Source: Sporosarcina sp.
GTDB taxonomy: Bacteria; Bacillota; Bacilli; Bacillales_A; Planococcaceae
DNA: 33,386 nucleotides
Direction: 5' to 3'
Assembly: GCF_029257255.1 (NCBI RefSeq)
Contig: NZ_JARICI010000021.1
Span: 1 to 33,386, forward strand
A model generated the notes under the pieces. It had not been told where the DNA came from. It ran no database searches and saw nothing but the letters and a program-made list of their open reading frames with translations. Both the position numbers and the translations under genes were made by a program. Below are positions 8,905-16,991 of this stretch, piece by piece (position 1 is the stretch's first letter; each line of letters begins with the position of its first letter).

Positions 8905-8913
8905 ACTATCGGC
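8905..8913 (-). promoter_or_regulatory. Sigma-D-like -10 element upstream of the soluble chemoreceptor
   Basis: The minus strand reads GCCGATAGT, 7 of 8 to the motility sigma factor -10 consensus GCCGATAT, about 80 nt upstream of the receptor's TTG start. The matching -35 (TAAA, about 15 nt further up) is poor, so support is partial. Sigma-D control would fit a chemoreceptor. Confidence 0.35.
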
Positions 8914-9064
8914 ATAAAGTGATCGAAATGAATGATATGAATAAATGTTCACCAATTCACTTAACTTCTTGATTTCTCTGCAAATACTGAATGATTCGTA
9001 CAATTTCATATCAAATAGTACGTTATCATTTACATTTACAGCAACTCACTCTGATTCAACCTAT

Positions 9065-9523
9065 TTAATTTGAATACAAATTGACTTTCATAACAATAGA
9101 GCTGTGCAGAATAAGTAAGAAAACCCCAATTGTTATTGATATGTTTTGTAAATCTGAAGAAATCCCAGGCAACCCGCAGATTTCAGGATTTAATGCAACA
9201 TATCCTAAGACTGTTCCGAAGACCCCGGCAACACTTCCAGTAAAGATTCCTAAAATTGCGGAGTTGTATTGTTGGGTAGAATAAAATTGTGAAGTAATAA
9301 CAGCACTTACTATGCAATTTATTATACAGATTAGCGAAAACTCGACTGAAAATATAGAAAACAAATTGAAGGAGATAATAAAGCTTGTAAAATGACCAGC
9401 TATTCCAGCCAACGACCTCGAAGAATGAATCTCATGACTATTGACTGGTTCTAAAGCAATTCTCACGTACATATAGACACCCAGAAGACTACTCAGCACA
9501 AGAAAGAAGATACTATATATCAT
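9065..9523 (-). CDS. Small multipass membrane protein of unknown function (second gene of a coupled pair)
   Basis: 152 residues, about four hydrophobic segments: 2-22, 45-75, 88-112 and 127-147. Between the second and fourth lies a Gly-rich packing region (GIFTGSVAGVFGTVLGYVAL). No enzyme motif or charged catalytic cluster was seen. Its ATG overlaps the stop of the preceding gene as ATGA (9520-9523), so it is translationally coupled to it. Both proteins share size, four hydrophobic segments and a glycine-zipper-like third segment, which suggests that they derive from one another or act as a hetero-oligomer. I recognise no family. Confidence 0.72.
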   Translation of the reverse strand: MIYSIFFLVLSSLLGVYMYVRIALEPVNSHEIHSSRSLAGIAGHFTSFIISFNLFSIFSVEFSLICIINCIVSAVITSQFYSTQQYNSAILGIFTGSVAGVFGTVLGYVALNPEICGLPGISSDLQNISITIGVFLLILHSSIVMKVNLYSN

Positions 9524-9954
9524 TCTATTTGTTCTTTTCTAGAAGTATTTGTGATGATAACCAATACAATAAATGAACAAAAAATAAATAATTCTATGAT
9601 GAGAATAAACGAGAAGCTATACAAAGATGTAATTCCTAGTAGAGGTGACAATAACCCTAATAATAATCCAGTGCCATAACCTGTCAACATGGTATGATTT
9701 CCAAACATTGCACCAAATATACTGCCGATCAGCATACCGGAAAGGGCTGTACATGCTGTAACCTCGAGATAGTGGACAGGAAATGAGTGAATCAAAATCA
9801 CACCAAGCCCGAGCGAAAATCCTCCTCCTGTAAACATCGCGACATGTGAGCCGAAGTAAGAAGGCATCCTTTTCTTTCGCTTTTTCATAATTCGATATAG
9901 CGCAATGATCAGTAAAAAGTGAAAACCTAGCAGAATATAGTTTACACCATCCAA
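9520..9954 (-). CDS. Small multipass membrane protein of unknown function (first gene of a coupled pair)
   Basis: 144 residues. A first TM (about 6-23) is followed by a strongly basic cytoplasmic stretch, RIMKKRKKRMP, so the N-terminus is probably outside. Three more hydrophobic segments follow (about 38-57, 67-104, 110-136). The central part is unusually Gly-rich: FTGGGFSLGLGV, GMLIGSIFGAMFG and GYGTGLLLGLL. This resembles helix-packing proteins such as small transport or spore-membrane components, but no family is recognised. The ATG at 9954 follows the SD AGGGAGGTG. It is 72 nt downstream of the flavoprotein gene on the same strand and overlaps the next gene by 4 nt. Confidence 0.74.
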   Translation of the reverse strand: MDGVNYILLGFHFLLIIALYRIMKKRKKRMPSYFGSHVAMFTGGGFSLGLGVILIHSFPVHYLEVTACTALSGMLIGSIFGAMFGNHTMLTGYGTGLLLGLLSPLLGITSLYSFSFILIIELFIFCSFIVLVIITNTSRKEQIE

Positions 9955-10026
9955 AAAAACACCTCCCTATTCATATTGTATGAGTAGAGAGGTTATAAGA
10001 ATGACGACTATATATGACTTTAGATG

Positions 10027-11373
10027 TCATACCATATATGAAATATCTGAAGCAGAAGTTGGATAGGCAAAAGGCATCTTCTTCAATTCTGTAGCAGGAA
10101 TTTGGAAACGTATGGCTAATGCGAAGTAATTAATAAGTTCATCTGCTTCTCCGCCTACTAAATGCGCGCCGAGCACGACGTCTTTCTCCTCATCCAGAAT
10201 TACCTTAAAGGCAGCAGCACATTCATTTGTCTGCCTGTACGTAAACCACTTTGTCATATCCTCATAGTTTATTACCACTTTCTTACCCGAATCCTTCGCC
10301 TCGTCTTCACTCATACCGACCGATGCCAGCTTGGGAACAGTGAACACGACGGATGGAACAACAGGATATTCAGCTTTTTTGTGATTGCCATGTACAAGAT
10401 TAGCGGCTGCTGTATGTGCTTCCTTTACAGCAATTGGCGTTAAAGGTGGACCGTCAGTCGATGACGCATCACCAGCTGCATAAACATGCGGGTTGCTGAT
10501 ACTCTGCATATATTCATTGACACAAACTCCTTGCTTATTCCGTTCTACATTTCCTTTTTCCAGGTCGATATCCAGAGCCGGTGCACGCCCTGCTCCATGG
10601 ACGACCAAATCGGCTAACCACTGGGATTCCCTGTCATCTTTTTCACCTTTCACGACAAAAGAACTTCCCTCTTTCTCAATACCATTCACACCCACTTCTA
10701 GATGAACCTGAATGCCAATTTCTTTTGAACGTTTAATCAATAAATGTACCAAGTCTTGATCAAAGTGTTTCAACGCCTGATCACTTCGATGAAGGATATG
10801 CACGACTGATCCAGCACGTGCAGCAATATGCGCAAATTCGAATGAAATAAAACCTCCTCCGACAAAAACGATATGTTTCGGCAGCTGATCAAGCTCCAGG
10901 AATTCATCGCTGGTAATCATATACTCTTCACCGTCAAACCCCATTTTCACGGGTTCAGCTCCAGTAGCAATCAAGATCTTCTTGCCTTTCAGTATTTCCG
11001 GACCCACTCTTACTTCCGTCTCACTTTCGAAAAACGCTTTGCCATGGTAACGATCAATACCGAGCTCAGTGAATTTCTTTTCTGTATCTTCAGGAACCGA
11101 TTCACTGAATGTTCGTTTGAAATTCATCAGTTCCTGCCAGTCGATTTTCGTATCTTCCTCAATCCCTTTACCGTTCATACGCTTATTCCAGTCAATTAAC
11201 TCAGCCGCACCTACCAGCACTTTTTTTGGATCACACCCCCGCTGCGCACAAGTGCCGCCAAACGGCCGGTCATCTATTATCGCAACGTTCCAGCCAGCTT
11301 CTTTGCATTTAGCGGCAGGAATGGAGCCAGCTGTCCCTGTTCCAATCACCAGTAAGTCATATTCTTTCACCAT
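10027..11373 (-). CDS. NAD(P)/FAD-dependent disulfide oxidoreductase lacking the C-terminal His-Glu dyad
   Basis: 448 residues of the glutathione reductase / dihydrolipoyl dehydrogenase / mercuric reductase fold. The N-terminal FAD dinucleotide motif is VIGTGTAG, and the redox pair lies in GGTCAQRGCDPKK (C-x4-C, about residues 40-45). The NAD(P)-binding motif is VFVGGGFISFEFA and the second FAD motif HVYAAGDASS. The C-terminal dimer domain ends in FAYPTSASDISYMV, where classical members have an HPHPTLSE-type His-Glu pair. The catalytic base for dithiol-disulfide exchange is therefore missing, so the substrate is probably not lipoamide or glutathione. The start ATG (11373) follows GGAGGAG at 11381-11387; an earlier ATG at 11397 lacks an SD. 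The two small membrane-protein genes follow. Confidence 0.88.
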   Translation of the reverse strand: MVKEYDLLVIGTGTAGSIPAAKCKEAGWNVAIIDDRPFGGTCAQRGCDPKKVLVGAAELIDWNKRMNGKGIEEDTKIDWQELMNFKRTFSESVPEDTEKKFTELGIDRYHGKAFFESETEVRVGPEILKGKKILIATGAEPVKMGFDGEEYMITSDEFLELDQLPKHIVFVGGGFISFEFAHIAARAGSVVHILHRSDQALKHFDQDLVHLLIKRSKEIGIQVHLEVGVNGIEKEGSSFVVKGEKDDRESQWLADLVVHGAGRAPALDIDLEKGNVERNKQGVCVNEYMQSISNPHVYAAGDASSTDGPPLTPIAVKEAHTAAANLVHGNHKKAEYPVVPSVVFTVPKLASVGMSEDEAKDSGKKVVINYEDMTKWFTYRQTNECAAAFKVILDEEKDVVLGAHLVGGEADELINYFALAIRFQIPATELKKMPFAYPTSASDISYMV

Positions 11374-11464
11374 ATCCCCTCTCCTCCATTCGCACATTCT
11401 TATAGGTCTATTCTTTACTGATTTACCCTTAATCTAATCCCGCCACACTTCGAAAGAAATTATA

Positions 11465-12088
11465 GTGGCCGAACTACCAGTTAACCAATTATTGGGCCCT
11501 TGCATACGCTACATGGAAAAGACCTATTACACGAAAGAAAGGTTGAGAAAACTGATATCTTCTCATGATCAGCACGGAGCGCCCGCCACTTATGCAGCGG
11601 ACGTAAACAAGAGTCCCTTCTTTAAGAAAGACGACCAAAATTACATCAATATCCTCAGCTCAAAGCAAATTAATACACTTCAGAATACCTCCATGCTGGA
11701 TATATACCTCAGTAAAGACAGTATCATCGAACCTCACTACCATCCAAATGCGGCAGAAGTGATCTTTTGCATAGCGGGTTCCGCCACTGTATCTTTGATG
11801 AATCTACAGACGAAAAAGTTCCAGCATTATCGAATTACAGCGGGTCAGGTAGTAAATGTGCCGCAAGGATGGTGGCATTATATATTCGCCCACACTGCCG
11901 ATACTCATCTCCAAGGAATTTTCGACGCAGACATACCAGAAGTGGTTTTAGGATCTGATATACTGACCGCTACTCCGGCTGATGTTTTCGCTTACAGTTA
12001 CGGAATGGATGAGGTGAAATGGAAAGAGGCCACCGAACATATACAGCCTTCCACTGTGATCGGTCCACCCGCAAATCAAAAAATGTAA
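11465..12088 (+). CDS. Cupin-domain protein (oxalate-decarboxylase-like single cupin)
   Basis: Up to 207 residues. The cupin core has motif 1 EPHYHPNAAEVIFCIAGS (His-x-His plus Glu metal ligands) and motif 2 VVNVPQGWWHYIFAH (third His), so a bound Mn/Fe is likely. A short preceding part, INILSSKQINTLQNTSMLDIYL, resembles small Bacillus cupins annotated as oxalate-decarboxylase-like. The reaction is unknown and it may be structural. The start is uncertain: GTG at 11465 has no good SD, nor does the ATG at 11513. It is transcribed divergently from the flavoprotein gene, with about 90 nt between them. The hairpin at 12093-12118 follows the stop. Confidence 0.8.
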   Translation: MAELPVNQLLGPCIRYMEKTYYTKERLRKLISSHDQHGAPATYAADVNKSPFFKKDDQNYINILSSKQINTLQNTSMLDIYLSKDSIIEPHYHPNAAEVIFCIAGSATVSLMNLQTKKFQHYRITAGQVVNVPQGWWHYIFAHTADTHLQGIFDADIPEVVLGSDILTATPADVFAYSYGMDEVKWKEATEHIQPSTVIGPPANQKM

Positions 12089-12092
12089 AAAA

Positions 12093-12118
12093 AGCGACGG
12101 AATATGATTTCCGTCGCT
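12093..12118 (-). terminator. Intrinsic terminator (mainly for the rhodanese lipoprotein gene)
   Basis: A 10-bp stem pairs AGCGACGGAA with TTCCGTCGCT. On the minus strand it is followed by seven T residues; on the plus strand the tail is CCAAAATA. It therefore works best for the minus-strand gene ending at 12129, but can also form after the cupin gene. Confidence 0.85.
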
Positions 12119-12128
12119 CCAAAATATA

Positions 12129-12500
12129 CTATTTTTCTACTTGACCCTGCCAAGTGGACATGCCTTCCGAGACATTAACCACATCATACCCATCCTCAAA
12201 TAAAAGTTCGCTCGCTGTCTGGGAACGGTTTCCGCTGCGACAAATGATTACGTACTTTTGACCTTCATTCAGACCATTCCGACTGCCCTCCTGTATGTCA
12301 GATAGGGGTAAGTTCACTGCACCTGGAATATGACCTTGTGCATATTCGTCCGATTCACGCACATCGACCGTAATCGCCCCATCTTTCTGCAAGGTTTCAA
12401 TATCTTCTAAGTCGACAGTTGAATAAGACTTTTCTTTCGTCTCTGATCCACATGCCGCCAGCACCAAAACAACTGCCAGCATCCACAGTAATTTGTTCAT
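12129..12500 (-). CDS. Rhodanese-domain lipoprotein
   Basis: 123 residues. The signal peptide MNKLLWMLAVVLVLAACGS carries a lipobox LAAC, so the mature protein is attached to the outer face of the membrane through Cys17. A single rhodanese domain follows: TVDVRESDEYAQGHIPGAVNLPL, then the active-site loop CRSGNRS with its nucleophilic Cys, and a C-terminal VNVSEGMSTWQ. Such domains carry sulfane sulfur, but an extracytoplasmic lipoprotein form has no settled role. The SD AGGAGG is 7 nt from the ATG at 12500 and only 4 nt from an ATG at 12503, so MNK is preferred. The gene stands alone between two terminators. Confidence 0.85.
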   Translation of the reverse strand: MNKLLWMLAVVLVLAACGSETKEKSYSTVDLEDIETLQKDGAITVDVRESDEYAQGHIPGAVNLPLSDIQEGSRNGLNEGQKYVIICRSGNRSQTASELLFEDGYDVVNVSEGMSTWQGQVEK

Positions 12501-12653
12501 CATTTCTCCTCCTGTAATTTGTTCATATACCCATAACATTCAACTTCTCTTCTTACACGTTTTATTCTAGTATATCGCAATCTTTTCTGAAAAGAAAAAT
12601 GCTGATTCCTGTTCACAGCGTATAGTATAAATTTACTTTAGAAGGAATGCATC

Positions 12654-12727
12654 ATGAAAATTGAATTGAAGTGGAACATCCCAAGCATCATAATGAACGA
12701 TTTACAATTGTTTCTGAATTAGAATAA
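12654..12727 (+). pseudogene. Tiny ORF frameshifted by a 5-nt tandem duplication
   Basis: ATG at 12654 with a GAAGGA SD gives 22 residues to a TAG at 12722. ATTGA occurs twice in tandem (12660-12664 and 12665-12669). Removing one copy gives a different 22-residue reading, MKIEVEHPKHHNERFTIVSE plus LE, ending TAA at 12727. That version has a more protein-like composition. The product is unknown in either case and could be chance. It is followed by the 12734-12762 hairpin. Confidence 0.3.
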
Positions 12728-12733
12728 ATGCAA

Positions 12734-12762
12734 AAAACGACACGTCGCCTACGTGTCGTTTT
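12734..12762. terminator. Intrinsic terminator, probably of the acyl-CoA operon
   Basis: A 12-bp perfect stem pairs AAAACGACACGT with ACGTGTCGTTTT around a 5-nt loop, with T-rich tails on both strands. It begins 13 nt past the carboxyltransferase stop on the minus strand. Confidence 0.88.
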
Positions 12763-12774
12763 CGTATTGGCTAG

Positions 12775-14340
12775 TTAAAAACCAGTTGGCCAATTCGCTA
12801 ATCGCCTTTCGCTCCTGCCGCCATTCTTTGCACATGCGAAATCTAATGACCGGCAGATAAATTTCCGTGTTTCTCGTGGGTCAATGACATCATCCAGATA
12901 ATGACTGGCTGCCGCTTTATATGGCGAACTGTCAAATGCCCAATTCTCCAGCAATTTTTTTCTTTCTTCTTTCGGGTCTTCTGCTTTCTCCAGCTGCCTG
13001 CCGTATACGACATTGATGCCCACTTCCGGACCTGTGAAGTTAATTTCTGCTGTTGGCCACGCCACCACGAAGTCTGCGCCCATCGTAGGACCGCACATAT
13101 TGCCGTAGGCGGCTCCAATACTCTTGCGGATAATGACGGAGATCTTAGGCACCGTGGATTGTGCTAATGCTTGATTCCATACCATGATCTTCGTCGGTAT
13201 CTTTTCTTTTTCGGCTTGTGTACTAATTCTGAACCCTGGTGTATCATGCAGGAATATAAGCGGAATATGGAATGAGTCGCAAAGACAAATAAAATCTGTT
13301 GCCTTTTCACATTCTTCTGGACCAGCTGCTCCCGCGTATTTATTCGGCTGATTGGCAATAATTCCAACTGCCCGACCGTCCATATGCGATAACACCGTAA
13401 GTAGTGCCTGACCATAACCCGATTTATACTCCATATACTCACCGTCATCTACCAAGTCTTCAATAATACGTCTCATGTCATAGACCCGATTTGATAATTG
13501 TGGAAGAATGGATAGCACATTGTCTGATGTGCGCATTGGACTGTCATCTGTACGTTTACGTGGCGGCAGCTCTGAACTATTTGACGGCATGTACTCGAAG
13601 AATTTCTTCATGTGTTCAATACATTCTTCAGCAGAATCAGCAGCTTCATCAACCTGTCCTGTCTGCCGGGTATGAACTTCCGTACCACCCAGGTCTTCTT
13701 TAGACACCTTTTGGCCATTCGCCATTTCCAGCATACGAGGCCCTGCAACAGCAAGACAGGTACCTTTCACTTGTGTCACAAAATCTGACGATACGGCAAT
13801 CCATGTTGGTCCTCCAAAACTATCGCCAAAAATCCCTGTGATCATAGGAATTTCACGGCTTAGCGTTAAGAGCTCTGGAGGAAATAACTTAGTACTGATT
13901 CCGTCAGACCCCATTCCGTCAGGCATCCTCAGCCCGCCGCCTTCATTCAGATTAAACATTGGCAGACCGCGCTTGATCGCATATTCCATTAATGCTTTTG
14001 ATTTTCGGAGATGTACTGTACCTTCCGTGCCTGCAAAAACTGTTTGATCCCCAGCCTGAATAACAGCATGCCGACCGTTGACTTTTCCTAAGCCGCCAAT
14101 CAAACCGTCACCAGCACTCTTGCTTTCTAATCCAACTTGATCTGAGTGATTCAGCATCCCCAATTCCATAAATGACCCTTCATCAACCAGCAGATCGATG
14201 CGCTCTCTTGCCGTATAGCGGCCTGTTTGACGCTGTATATCCAGCTTATCTGCTCCACCGCTGTTCAAAGATTGTTCTTTTCTTCGTTTCAGATCTTCAA
14301 CAGACTGAAGTAGTTCATTCTCAGCTGGTTTTTGCGTCAA
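12775..14340 (-). CDS. Acyl-CoA carboxylase carboxyltransferase (beta) subunit
   Basis: About 521 residues, the full length of a propionyl-/methylcrotonyl-type carboxyltransferase with N and C crotonase-like halves. The N half has TGRYTARERIDLLVDEGSF, DQTVFAGTEGTVH and GGLRMPDG. The C half has VGIIANQP, EKATDFICLCDSFHIPLIFLHDTPGF, RKSIGAAYGNMCG and WPTAEINFTGPE. It transfers CO2 from carboxybiotin to an acyl-CoA. No biotin carboxylase or biotin carrier gene is in the window, so partners must lie elsewhere. The frame opens at GTG 14349, fused to the SD GAGGAGG; TTG at 14340, 9 nt on, is the likelier start. It overlaps the 3' end of the upstream acyl-CoA synthetase gene by about 20 nt, so both form one operon. 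Confidence 0.92.
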   Translation of the reverse strand: MTQKPAENELLQSVEDLKRRKEQSLNSGGADKLDIQRQTGRYTARERIDLLVDEGSFMELGMLNHSDQVGLESKSAGDGLIGGLGKVNGRHAVIQAGDQTVFAGTEGTVHLRKSKALMEYAIKRGLPMFNLNEGGGLRMPDGMGSDGISTKLFPPELLTLSREIPMITGIFGDSFGGPTWIAVSSDFVTQVKGTCLAVAGPRMLEMANGQKVSKEDLGGTEVHTRQTGQVDEAADSAEECIEHMKKFFEYMPSNSSELPPRKRTDDSPMRTSDNVLSILPQLSNRVYDMRRIIEDLVDDGEYMEYKSGYGQALLTVLSHMDGRAVGIIANQPNKYAGAAGPEECEKATDFICLCDSFHIPLIFLHDTPGFRISTQAEKEKIPTKIMVWNQALAQSTVPKISVIIRKSIGAAYGNMCGPTMGADFVVAWPTAEINFTGPEVGINVVYGRQLEKAEDPKEERKKLLENWAFDSSPYKAAASHYLDDVIDPRETRKFICRSLDFACAKNGGRSERRLANWPTGF

Positions 14341-16003
14341 TTCGGTCACCCTCCTCTTTCAGAAGCCTTCTTAATATTTTTCCTGAGCTTGTTGTGGGCA
14401 GTTCATCAATAAACTCAACTTCCCTAGGATATTTATAAGCCGCCATGTTTTCTTTGGCCCAATCAATGATTTCTTGCGGTTCGGTTTTACCTCTATAATC
14501 GGGTTTCAGCACAATGAATGCTTTAACATTCTCTCCTCTTTTCGGGTCCGGTACGCCAACTGCAACAGACTGCGAGATAGCAGGATGTTTGCTGAGCAGA
14601 GCTTCTACGTCGTCAGGAAAAACACTGTAACCAGAACATTTAATCAGCTCTTTGATACGGCCGAGATAATATAGATAGCCTTCCTCATCCAGCTTGCCAA
14701 AGTCACCAGTATGCACCCAGCCGTCAAGCAGAGTTTCTTCTGTTTCTTCCGCCCTGTTCAGATAACCTTTGAAGACTCCGGGGCCTCGAACGATGATTTC
14801 GCCTTCTTTTCCTGCCGGCATTTCATCTCTTGTAGCTGGATCGATGATTTTAATTTCCGTTCCGCTCACAGCGATGCCGCAGCTACCAAATTTGATATTC
14901 TCTTGCGGCATAAATGTGTCGCCTGTATGTGTTTCGCTTAGTCCGTATGAAGCTTCGAACATCGGACAGCCCTTTGTAACTGCTCTCCATTTATCCGCCA
15001 GCTGCTCTGTCACTTGGATACCAAAACTAGTCGACAGATTTTTTTGCATAGATGAGAAATCACGGTTTTCTATGCCAGGGATCTGTAAAATAGCACCATT
15101 CATGATCGCAATGCTGTACCAAGTCGTTACTTTATACTTTTCGATCGCTAAGACCGTTGCTTCCGGATCAAACCTTGTCATCAATACCGTTTCGCTGCCA
15201 TAATAGACCGGGATATTTACGCCCATGAGCATGCCGGCAATATGGCTGAGAGGAGCAATCGAAAGCAGTACTTCTCCTTGATTCATTTGATTGCCTGAAA
15301 CGGCAGCCGCTGTTTTGTACAAAGCATTTCCATGAGTCAGCATGGCACCTTTAGGCCTCCCTGTCGTTCCAGAAGTGAATACCAGTAGTGCCGTGTCTTC
15401 CCATAGATCGATAGCAGGATAGTCCTTTAGCGGTTCGGTTTCTTGTATGGCCTCAATAAAATCATACGTATTGCGAGGACGTTCTTTTGGGATATAGTAT
15501 TCTTGCGGGAATGGCAGATCTGGCTGAGCTGGCACATAATCGATATAGTTTGTCGTAATTTTACATTGAAGACCGGGAACTTCTTCAGCTATTTTTTCAA
15601 TTCGACTATAGATTTCCTGTCCGGCAATAATCCCTTTAATATCCGCTTCCTGAATAAGATAGACTAACTCCGCTTCACGATACATCGGATTCAGTGGAAC
15701 CACGATACAACCTATCCGCTGAACAGCATAATGCCCGATAATGTATTGCGGACAGTTTTGCATGAACAGTGCGATACGATCCCCTTTTTTAAAGTTTTTA
15801 TTGGTAAAGAATTGTGCCAGCCTGTCAATTTGATCATCCAGCTCTTTCCAGGATATAGAATTACCATAAAATTGAAATGCTGTTTTATCTGACATGTCTT
15901 GCGCATTGATTTTTACATATTCATGCAACGGGATTTTTCCAAGACGATACGTTAAATTTTCGGGTACTGTGGATGGCCAATAAGGTCGCACTGTTTTCTG
16001 CAT
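14321..16003 (-). CDS. Class I adenylate-forming acyl-CoA synthetase
   Basis: 560 residues. It activates a carboxylic acid to acyl-AMP and then acyl-CoA. Motifs: P-loop FTSGTTGRPKGAM (about 209-221), FEASYGLSETH (A5), DGWVHTGDFGKLDEEGYLYYLGR (A7/A8 hinge), IKCSGYSVFPDDVE and the catalytic Lys in PTTSSGKILRRLL (about 545). Overall it resembles FadD/LcfA-type long-chain and medium-chain ligases; chain length is not readable. The ATG at 16003 has AAGGGGAG at about 6-nt spacing. It is first in the operon with the carboxyltransferase. The leader carries an ACTAACTAGTCAGT near-palindrome (16024-16037), also found upstream of the neighbouring dehydrogenase gene. Confidence 0.93.
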   Translation of the reverse strand: MQKTVRPYWPSTVPENLTYRLGKIPLHEYVKINAQDMSDKTAFQFYGNSISWKELDDQIDRLAQFFTNKNFKKGDRIALFMQNCPQYIIGHYAVQRIGCIVVPLNPMYREAELVYLIQEADIKGIIAGQEIYSRIEKIAEEVPGLQCKITTNYIDYVPAQPDLPFPQEYYIPKERPRNTYDFIEAIQETEPLKDYPAIDLWEDTALLVFTSGTTGRPKGAMLTHGNALYKTAAAVSGNQMNQGEVLLSIAPLSHIAGMLMGVNIPVYYGSETVLMTRFDPEATVLAIEKYKVTTWYSIAIMNGAILQIPGIENRDFSSMQKNLSTSFGIQVTEQLADKWRAVTKGCPMFEASYGLSETHTGDTFMPQENIKFGSCGIAVSGTEIKIIDPATRDEMPAGKEGEIIVRGPGVFKGYLNRAEETEETLLDGWVHTGDFGKLDEEGYLYYLGRIKELIKCSGYSVFPDDVEALLSKHPAISQSVAVGVPDPKRGENVKAFIVLKPDYRGKTEPQEIIDWAKENMAAYKYPREVEFIDELPTTSSGKILRRLLKEEGDRIDAKTS

Positions 16004-16023
16004 AGCAATCTCCCCTTCTTTTA

Positions 16024-16037
16024 ACTAACTAGTCAGT
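16024..16037. promoter_or_regulatory. Operator copy 1 (ACTAACTAGTCAGT) before the acyl-CoA synthetase gene
   Basis: A near-palindrome centred on ACTAGT, 20 nt upstream of the start codon and just downstream of a TATAAA/TAAACT -10-like sequence. It shares 12 of 14 positions with the site at 16993-17006. The placement suggests repression, perhaps by a TetR-family fatty-acid regulator, which is inferred only from context. Confidence 0.55.
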
Positions 16038-16085
16038 AGTTTATAAGCAAACAATCATATTTCAAATTCTATGTGTTGTTATTTT

Positions 16086-16967
16086 TTACTTCACTGGTTC
16101 TTTACGATAATCATAGAAGCCAATACCCGTTTTTCTTCCCAGCTCACCTTTATCCATTTTTTCTTTAATGCATGCAGGCGGTTTATCTCTTTCATCTCCA
16201 CTTTGTTGATATTGATGATTCATTGCGGAATAAACTACATCTGCGCCTGACATATCAATTAGTTGGAAGGGACCGAGCTTATGTCCAAGTGATTTTCTTA
16301 TAATTAAATCGATATCTTTAAAGTCTGCAATTCCTTCTTCATATAAATACGTTGCTTCTCTATGGATTGCCCCGAGTATACGATTCGCAACAAAACCTGA
16401 AATTTCTTTTCTCAACAGAATCGCTGTCCGCCCAATTTGTTTCGAAACTGCCATTGCAATGTCCTTCGTTTCTTCAGAAGTTTTTTCACTCATGACTACT
16501 TCAAGGCTGTCCATGACAAGCGGCGGGAAGAAGAAATGCATATTACAAACTTTATCTGGTCGTTCCGTTACTTCGGCTATCAATGAATTCATGATGGTTG
16601 AACTGTTGGTTGCTAATATAGCGTGTGAAGGAGTCAACTTATCCAGCTTTTTGAATAACTCCTGTTTCACTTCGAGCACCTCAACAATTGCTTCAATTAC
16701 AAGATCAGCATCTTTTGCTGCTTCTTCCAGCTGATCTGTGTACGTTAGCAGTGAAAAAGCTTTCTCTTTAGCCGGCTCTTCAATTTTCCCTTTCCTCACC
16801 CAGTCACTCATCAAGCGCTCCAGATTGCTCTTTGCATGCTGCAAAGCGTCTTCGTTGATATCCTGCAGTGTCGTTTGGTAACCGCCTAACGCACAAAGCA
16901 TGGCGATTTGATGCCCCATCTGTCCTGCACCAATTACTGTAATACGTTTTACGTCGTTGGAATTCAT
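16086..16967 (-). CDS. 3-hydroxyacyl-CoA dehydrogenase (3-hydroxybutyryl-CoA dehydrogenase family)
   Basis: 293 residues, the size of a free-standing HBDH/HAD. The N-terminal NAD-binding Rossmann motif is ITVIGAGQMGHQIA. ADLVIEAIVE and ATNSSTI follow, then the catalytic His in NMHFFFPPLVMDSLEVV and the C-terminal dimer domain RKEISGFVANRIL through GRKTGIGFYDY. The loop after His is FFPP where most members have FNPx, so it is a slightly divergent branch. It oxidises 3-hydroxyacyl-CoA with NAD+ in beta-oxidation or butanoate metabolism. The ATG at 16967 follows AGGAGGAG; an earlier in-frame ATG lies upstream of that SD. Its own promoter and operator are at 16992-17049. It is immediately upstream of the synthetase-carboxylase operon. 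Confidence 0.92.
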   Translation of the reverse strand: MNSNDVKRITVIGAGQMGHQIAMLCALGGYQTTLQDINEDALQHAKSNLERLMSDWVRKGKIEEPAKEKAFSLLTYTDQLEEAAKDADLVIEAIVEVLEVKQELFKKLDKLTPSHAILATNSSTIMNSLIAEVTERPDKVCNMHFFFPPLVMDSLEVVMSEKTSEETKDIAMAVSKQIGRTAILLRKEISGFVANRILGAIHREATYLYEEGIADFKDIDLIIRKSLGHKLGPFQLIDMSGADVVYSAMNHQYQQSGDERDKPPACIKEKMDKGELGRKTGIGFYDYRKEPVK

Positions 16968-16991
16968 CTTTATTCTCCTCCTCATCATTTG

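Noticed and set aside
13164..13448. Minus-strand frame within the carboxyltransferase gene
   Set aside because: Out-of-frame shadow of a full-length, motif-complete gene.
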